A DNA stretch of 64,000 bases from Prescottella equi. Its GTDB lineage: Bacteria > Actinomycetota > Actinomycetes > Mycobacteriales > Mycobacteriaceae. Position 1 is the first letter of the stretch; the number at the start of each line of letters is the position of its first letter. Position numbers and translations under genes: made by a program. Below the pieces are notes generated by a model. The model did no database searches. It was not told where the DNA came from and saw only the letters and a list, made by a program, of their open reading frames with translations. Below, piece by piece: positions 61,811 through 64,000 of the stretch. The DNA lies in the NCBI RefSeq assembly GCF_020171745.1, contig NZ_JAIVAH010000027.1, positions 1-64,000 on the forward strand, written 5' to 3'.

Positions 61811-61980
61811 GCGGAATTACCTCTCCGGACGTAGGGCGCGTCGCGGAGCGGGCTGTCATGCAGCCGCACGAAGAGACGAGCCAGGGCACATTTCACCTGG
61901 CCATCCGTGCGCTTCTTGCGGGAGAGATGGGGCTGTGTGCCGCACATTGATTGATCGGGCCGCAGCAGCGACCGCAATCG

Positions 61981-61986
61981 AGTGTA
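61981..61986 (-). promoter_or_regulatory. candidate -10 of the helicase gene
   Basis: TACACT on the minus strand (61986-61981) fits TANNNT and gives a start near 61974 with a ~164-base leader before GTG 61810. The rest of the interval 61811-62049 holds no gene. Confidence 0.45.
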
Positions 61987-62049
61987 CGCGATGGCGTCGA
62001 CGGTCGACGACGCACGGCACCAGGTGTGACCAGCGCTACTTTCGTCGAA

Positions 62050-63009
62050 TCAGGGCTGTCCGGTCGAGAACAGCCGGCTCAGCTCCACCAGCCACGGCAC
62101 CGCGACGGCGATGGTCGGCACCACGAGGATCGCGGCGGCGCCGGCGTATGCGGCCGCGGCGATCCGGATGTCACCGGCCGAGTCGGTGAGCCGCTGGACC
62201 CGCACCAGGGTGCTGGGGCCGCCGGCCGCCATCGCCCCGCGCGGCGCGGTGGAATTGGCGCACGTGACCAGCGCGCGGGCGAGCGGGCCGGGGCCGGTGA
62301 CCTTGACGGCCGAATCGTCGGCGAGGAGTTCGACGAGCAACTGCACCGAGCCGAGGGCGGACTTCGACCGCACCACCCGCGGGAAGGCGTGGTGGACGGC
62401 GGTGAACGCCTCGAGGACCAGATCGTGCCGGGCGCGCAGGTGGGACCGCTCGTGCGTGAGGATCGCGGTGACCTCGGCGTCGTTGAGTGAGTTCAGCGTG
62501 CCCTCGCTGAGTACTACCCGCTGACGGAGACCCGGAAGGCAGTACGCGATCGGCTCCGCGGCGTCGAGCACCCGGACACCCGGGAACGTGCCGAGTGCGG
62601 TCGAGATGTCGCCGCGGTCGAGGAGGTCGACGAGCATGCGGTGGCGGGCGCGCCGTCGGCGGGTGTGCACTCCCACCCGCACCATCGAGAAGATCAGTTT
62701 GGCGCCGATCAGCAGGGTGAGGCCGAACACGACGACGTACAGGATCCACAACGGCCACCCGAGTGCGTCGATCTCGGCCATCGGCTCGGTGGTGGGACGC
62801 CCGTCCGGGCCGGGAACCAGCAACCGACTGGCGATCGCGAGGCCCGCGCTGAAGGCGGACAGAACCGCGGCAAGTGCGATCGCCTGCCACAGCACCAGGG
62901 CGGCCCGGGGGGCGCGGAACGGCCAGCGGGCGCGACTGAGCAGTGCCGGCACGGGACCGGTGAGTGCGAGCGCGAGCAGCCCGAAGGCGAGCGCCGTGGG
63001 GGCGTTCAT
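62050..63009 (-). CDS. blaR: M56 family membrane metallopeptidase, BlaR-like
   Basis: 319 residues. Membrane helices at about 5-25, 38-60, 85-110 and near the C-terminus; zinc motif HERSH in ILTHERSHLRARHD near residue 188. The penicillin-binding sensor domain of true BlaR1 is absent, as in M. tuberculosis Rv1845c. It should cleave or inactivate BlaI in response to a signal. 27 bases separate it from blaI. Confidence 0.92.
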   Translation of the reverse strand: MNAPTALAFGLLALALTGPVPALLSRARWPFRAPRAALVLWQAIALAAVLSAFSAGLAIASRLLVPGPDGRPTTEPMAEIDALGWPLWILYVVVFGLTLLIGAKLIFSMVRVGVHTRRRRARHRMLVDLLDRGDISTALGTFPGVRVLDAAEPIAYCLPGLRQRVVLSEGTLNSLNDAEVTAILTHERSHLRARHDLVLEAFTAVHHAFPRVVRSKSALGSVQLLVELLADDSAVKVTGPGPLARALVTCANSTAPRGAMAAGGPSTLVRVQRLTDSAGDIRIAAAAYAGAAAILVVPTIAVAVPWLVELSRLFSTGQP

Positions 63010-63036
63010 CGTTTACAGGTCATGGCGGCGGGAGCC

Positions 63037-63489
63037 TCAGCTCGCTCGTCCGGTGCCCGGACGCAGCCCGGTGGGGCGAACGGGATCCCCGACCTGCGTC
63101 ACAGACTCGGACTTCGCGGCTTCGGCCGCCTCGAGCGCGGCGAGCGCCTCGCGCAGCGCGGCGGCCTCGTCGGCGCCGACCTGCCCCACGAAGTGCACCA
63201 GCGCCGCGGCACGCTCGCCGGACGCGTCGGCCTGCTGCAGTGCGTCCACCATCAGGCTCGCGACGAGCTCGTCGCGTCCGTGCATGGGTAGGTAGCGGTG
63301 CGCGCGGTCGTCACGCTGCTGGATCACGAGGTGCTTCTTGGCAAGTCGCTGCAACACGGTCATGACCGTGGTGTACGCGAGTTCGCGCCTGGTGGCGAGT
63401 GCCTCGTGCACCTGCCGCACAGTCTGAGGCTCCGTCACCGACCACAGATGGTCCATCACCGCACGTTCGAGCTCGCCGAGTCCAGCCAT
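63037..63489 (-). CDS. blaI: BlaI/MecI family transcriptional repressor
   Basis: 150 residues. Winged helix LGELERAVMDHLWSV, VRQVHEALATRRELAYTTVMTVLQRLAKKHLV (in parts) and a C-terminal dimerisation half where the protease cuts in the family. Controls itself, blaR and in mycobacteria beta-lactamase and ATP synthase genes. The transcript looks leaderless (TAGAAT at 63501-63496, start at the ATG). Confidence 0.93.
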   Translation of the reverse strand: MAGLGELERAVMDHLWSVTEPQTVRQVHEALATRRELAYTTVMTVLQRLAKKHLVIQQRDDRAHRYLPMHGRDELVASLMVDALQQADASGERAAALVHFVGQVGADEAAALREALAALEAAEAAKSESVTQVGDPVRPTGLRPGTGRAS

Positions 63490-63495
63490 GCTCCG

Positions 63496-63501
63496 ATTCT
63501 A
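63496..63501 (-). promoter_or_regulatory. -10 element of leaderless blaI
   Basis: TAGAAT on the minus strand, 6-7 bases from the ATG, matching TANNNT with a start at the initiation codon. Confidence 0.5.
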
Positions 63502-63522
63502 CGGACCGCCCTCCCCGAATGC

Positions 63523-63541
63523 TTACTACTGGCGGTAGTAA
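63523..63541. promoter_or_regulatory. BlaI operator
   Basis: TTACTAC-TGGCG-GTAGTAA is a perfect 7-bp inverted repeat with 5-bp spacer, as expected for BlaI (TACTAC...GTAGTA). It lies just upstream of the blaI -10 and 83 bases before the divergent gene. Confidence 0.72.
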
Positions 63542-63623
63542 CTTCGGCGGGGCCGGTGTGGTATCGGTCTCACTGCGGCGCCGGGCGGTATACCGGTGGG
63601 GGAAACGACAGCGCGGAGGTTCG

Positions 63624-64000
63624 ATGTTCGGGTGGCTCGATCGACTCTCGCTGGTCTCGGGGCCACTGCCCGTCGTCCTCGCGGTCTGCGGAATCGCCGG
63701 CGCGGGCTGGTTGCTCGCCGGCCGGCGTCGGTGGTTCGTGCGCTGGGCGCTGCCCGCGTCGATCGTCGGCGCGGTCGCCGCGACGCTGCTGCTGTGGGTG
63801 ATCGTCGAGAAGGTGTGGAAGCCGTTCCCCGACCCGATCGAGACGTCGGTGTACGTGTGGATCGGCATCGGACTGTGGGCGGTCCTGCTGGTGGTCCCGC
63901 GGGCGTTCACCGCGCGCAAGTGGACGGTGCCGGTCACGGTGCTCGCGGCGCTGGCCGTCGTGCTCGCGGTCGCCGTGCAGATCAACCTGGTGTTCTACGC
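63624..64000 (+). CDS. Membrane protein N-terminus, possible esterase (partial)
   Basis: First 125 codons, cut by the window end. ATG 63624 follows GGAGG (63615-63619). Three to four helices (PLPVVLAVCGIAGAGWLLAG, ALPASIVGAVAATLLLWVIV, VWIGIGLWAVLLVVPRAF, VTVLAALAVVLAVAVQINLV). I recall this kind of N-terminal membrane part before an alpha/beta-hydrolase (Ag85-like esterase) domain in Rhodococcus and mycobacteria; the catalytic part is outside the window. Confidence 0.75.
   Translation, partial: MFGWLDRLSLVSGPLPVVLAVCGIAGAGWLLAGRRRWFVRWALPASIVGAVAATLLLWVIVEKVWKPFPDPIETSVYVWIGIGLWAVLLVVPRAFTARKWTVPVTVLAALAVVLAVAVQINLVFY

Noticed and set aside
59383-61834. Long open frames on the plus strand opposite the helicase tail
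   Set aside because: Repeat composition keeps all frames open; the minus strand carries the DEAD-box core.

Overview
The window is about 64 kb of high-GC actinobacterial chromosome from the mycolic-acid group (Mycobacteriales). I favour Rhodococcus or a close relative. The reasons are the many GTG starts, the very high third-position GC, and a gene order I recognise from memory of Mycobacterium tuberculosis: first the Rv1691-Rv1713 block (TPR protein, glycerol-3-phosphate phosphatase, tlyA, nadK, recN, steA, mctB, pyrG, Nudix, xerD, parA, scpA, scpB, rluB, cmk, der), then the Rv1822-Rv1832 block (PgsA-like enzyme, DUF881, Sbp, DUF881, gcvH, garA, merR, DUF151, merR, gcvP), then the glcB, CNNM/CorC pair, guaB1, gnd and blaR/blaI genes. 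It is ordinary chromosome; I see no prophage, IS element or CRISPR array.

Layout. 1-345: end of an rRNA operon (23S 3' end, 5S, terminator). 364-17787: a plus-strand run of housekeeping genes, mostly overlapping by 1-4 bases, for RNA modification, NAD(P), DNA repair, cell-division control, copper handling, CTP synthesis and chromosome segregation. 17788-23160: a patch where the two synteny blocks meet, with a near-palindromic repeat, tRNA-Pro(GGG), a PfpI-like enzyme and several small secreted or unknown proteins on the minus strand, a CoA-type Nudix and an SMP-30-like protein. 23248-32369: plus-strand block with the phospholipid-type transferase, the DUF881/Sbp membrane module, GcvH, GarA, two MerR regulators, a DUF151 protein and GcvP under a tandem glycine riboswitch. 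32605-41941: methyltransferase, small secreted protein, then minus-strand LuxR-ATPase regulator, membrane metallophosphoesterase, a solute-binding/VWA hybrid lipid-side protein and malate synthase G. 41942-43532: a gene-poor zone with decayed genes, including the macro-domain half of a DarG-like antitoxin and the stub of a Tat-exported protein. 43533-47939: VOC protein, hemerythrin-like protein, lipoate ligase, second LuxR-ATPase. 48037-57157: a long minus-strand series (secreted glycine-rich protein, conserved hypothetical, two CNNM/CBS proteins, GuaB1, pirin, DMT transporter, DEAD-box helicase). 57242-64000: deaminase, 6-phosphogluconate dehydrogenase, a DEAD-box helicase with a long RGG-type repeat tail, BlaR/BlaI, and the start of a divergent membrane protein.

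How the genes work together. GcvH, GcvP and a lipoate ligase supply most of a glycine cleavage pathway (no GcvT or lipoamide dehydrogenase is in the window), and glycine itself is sensed by the riboswitch. GarA, GcvP and GlcB tie into glutamate, glycine and glyoxylate flux. XerD, ParA, ScpA, ScpB and SteA all act on chromosome segregation or division. PyrG, Cmk, GuaB1, NadK, two Nudix enzymes and a deaminase manage nucleotides and cofactors.

The most interesting non-routine signals are: a hairpin that would hide the pyrG ribosome-binding site ahead of a TTG start; an 80-bp near-palindrome after der; paired ATATCG palindromes ahead of the CNNM operon; a BlaI-type operator between leaderless blaI and a divergent membrane gene; the DarG relic; the solute-binding/VWA plus metallophosphoesterase pair; and the DUF881-Sbp-DUF881 module. 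Gene functions below rest on motif recognition and recalled gene order; no database search was run.
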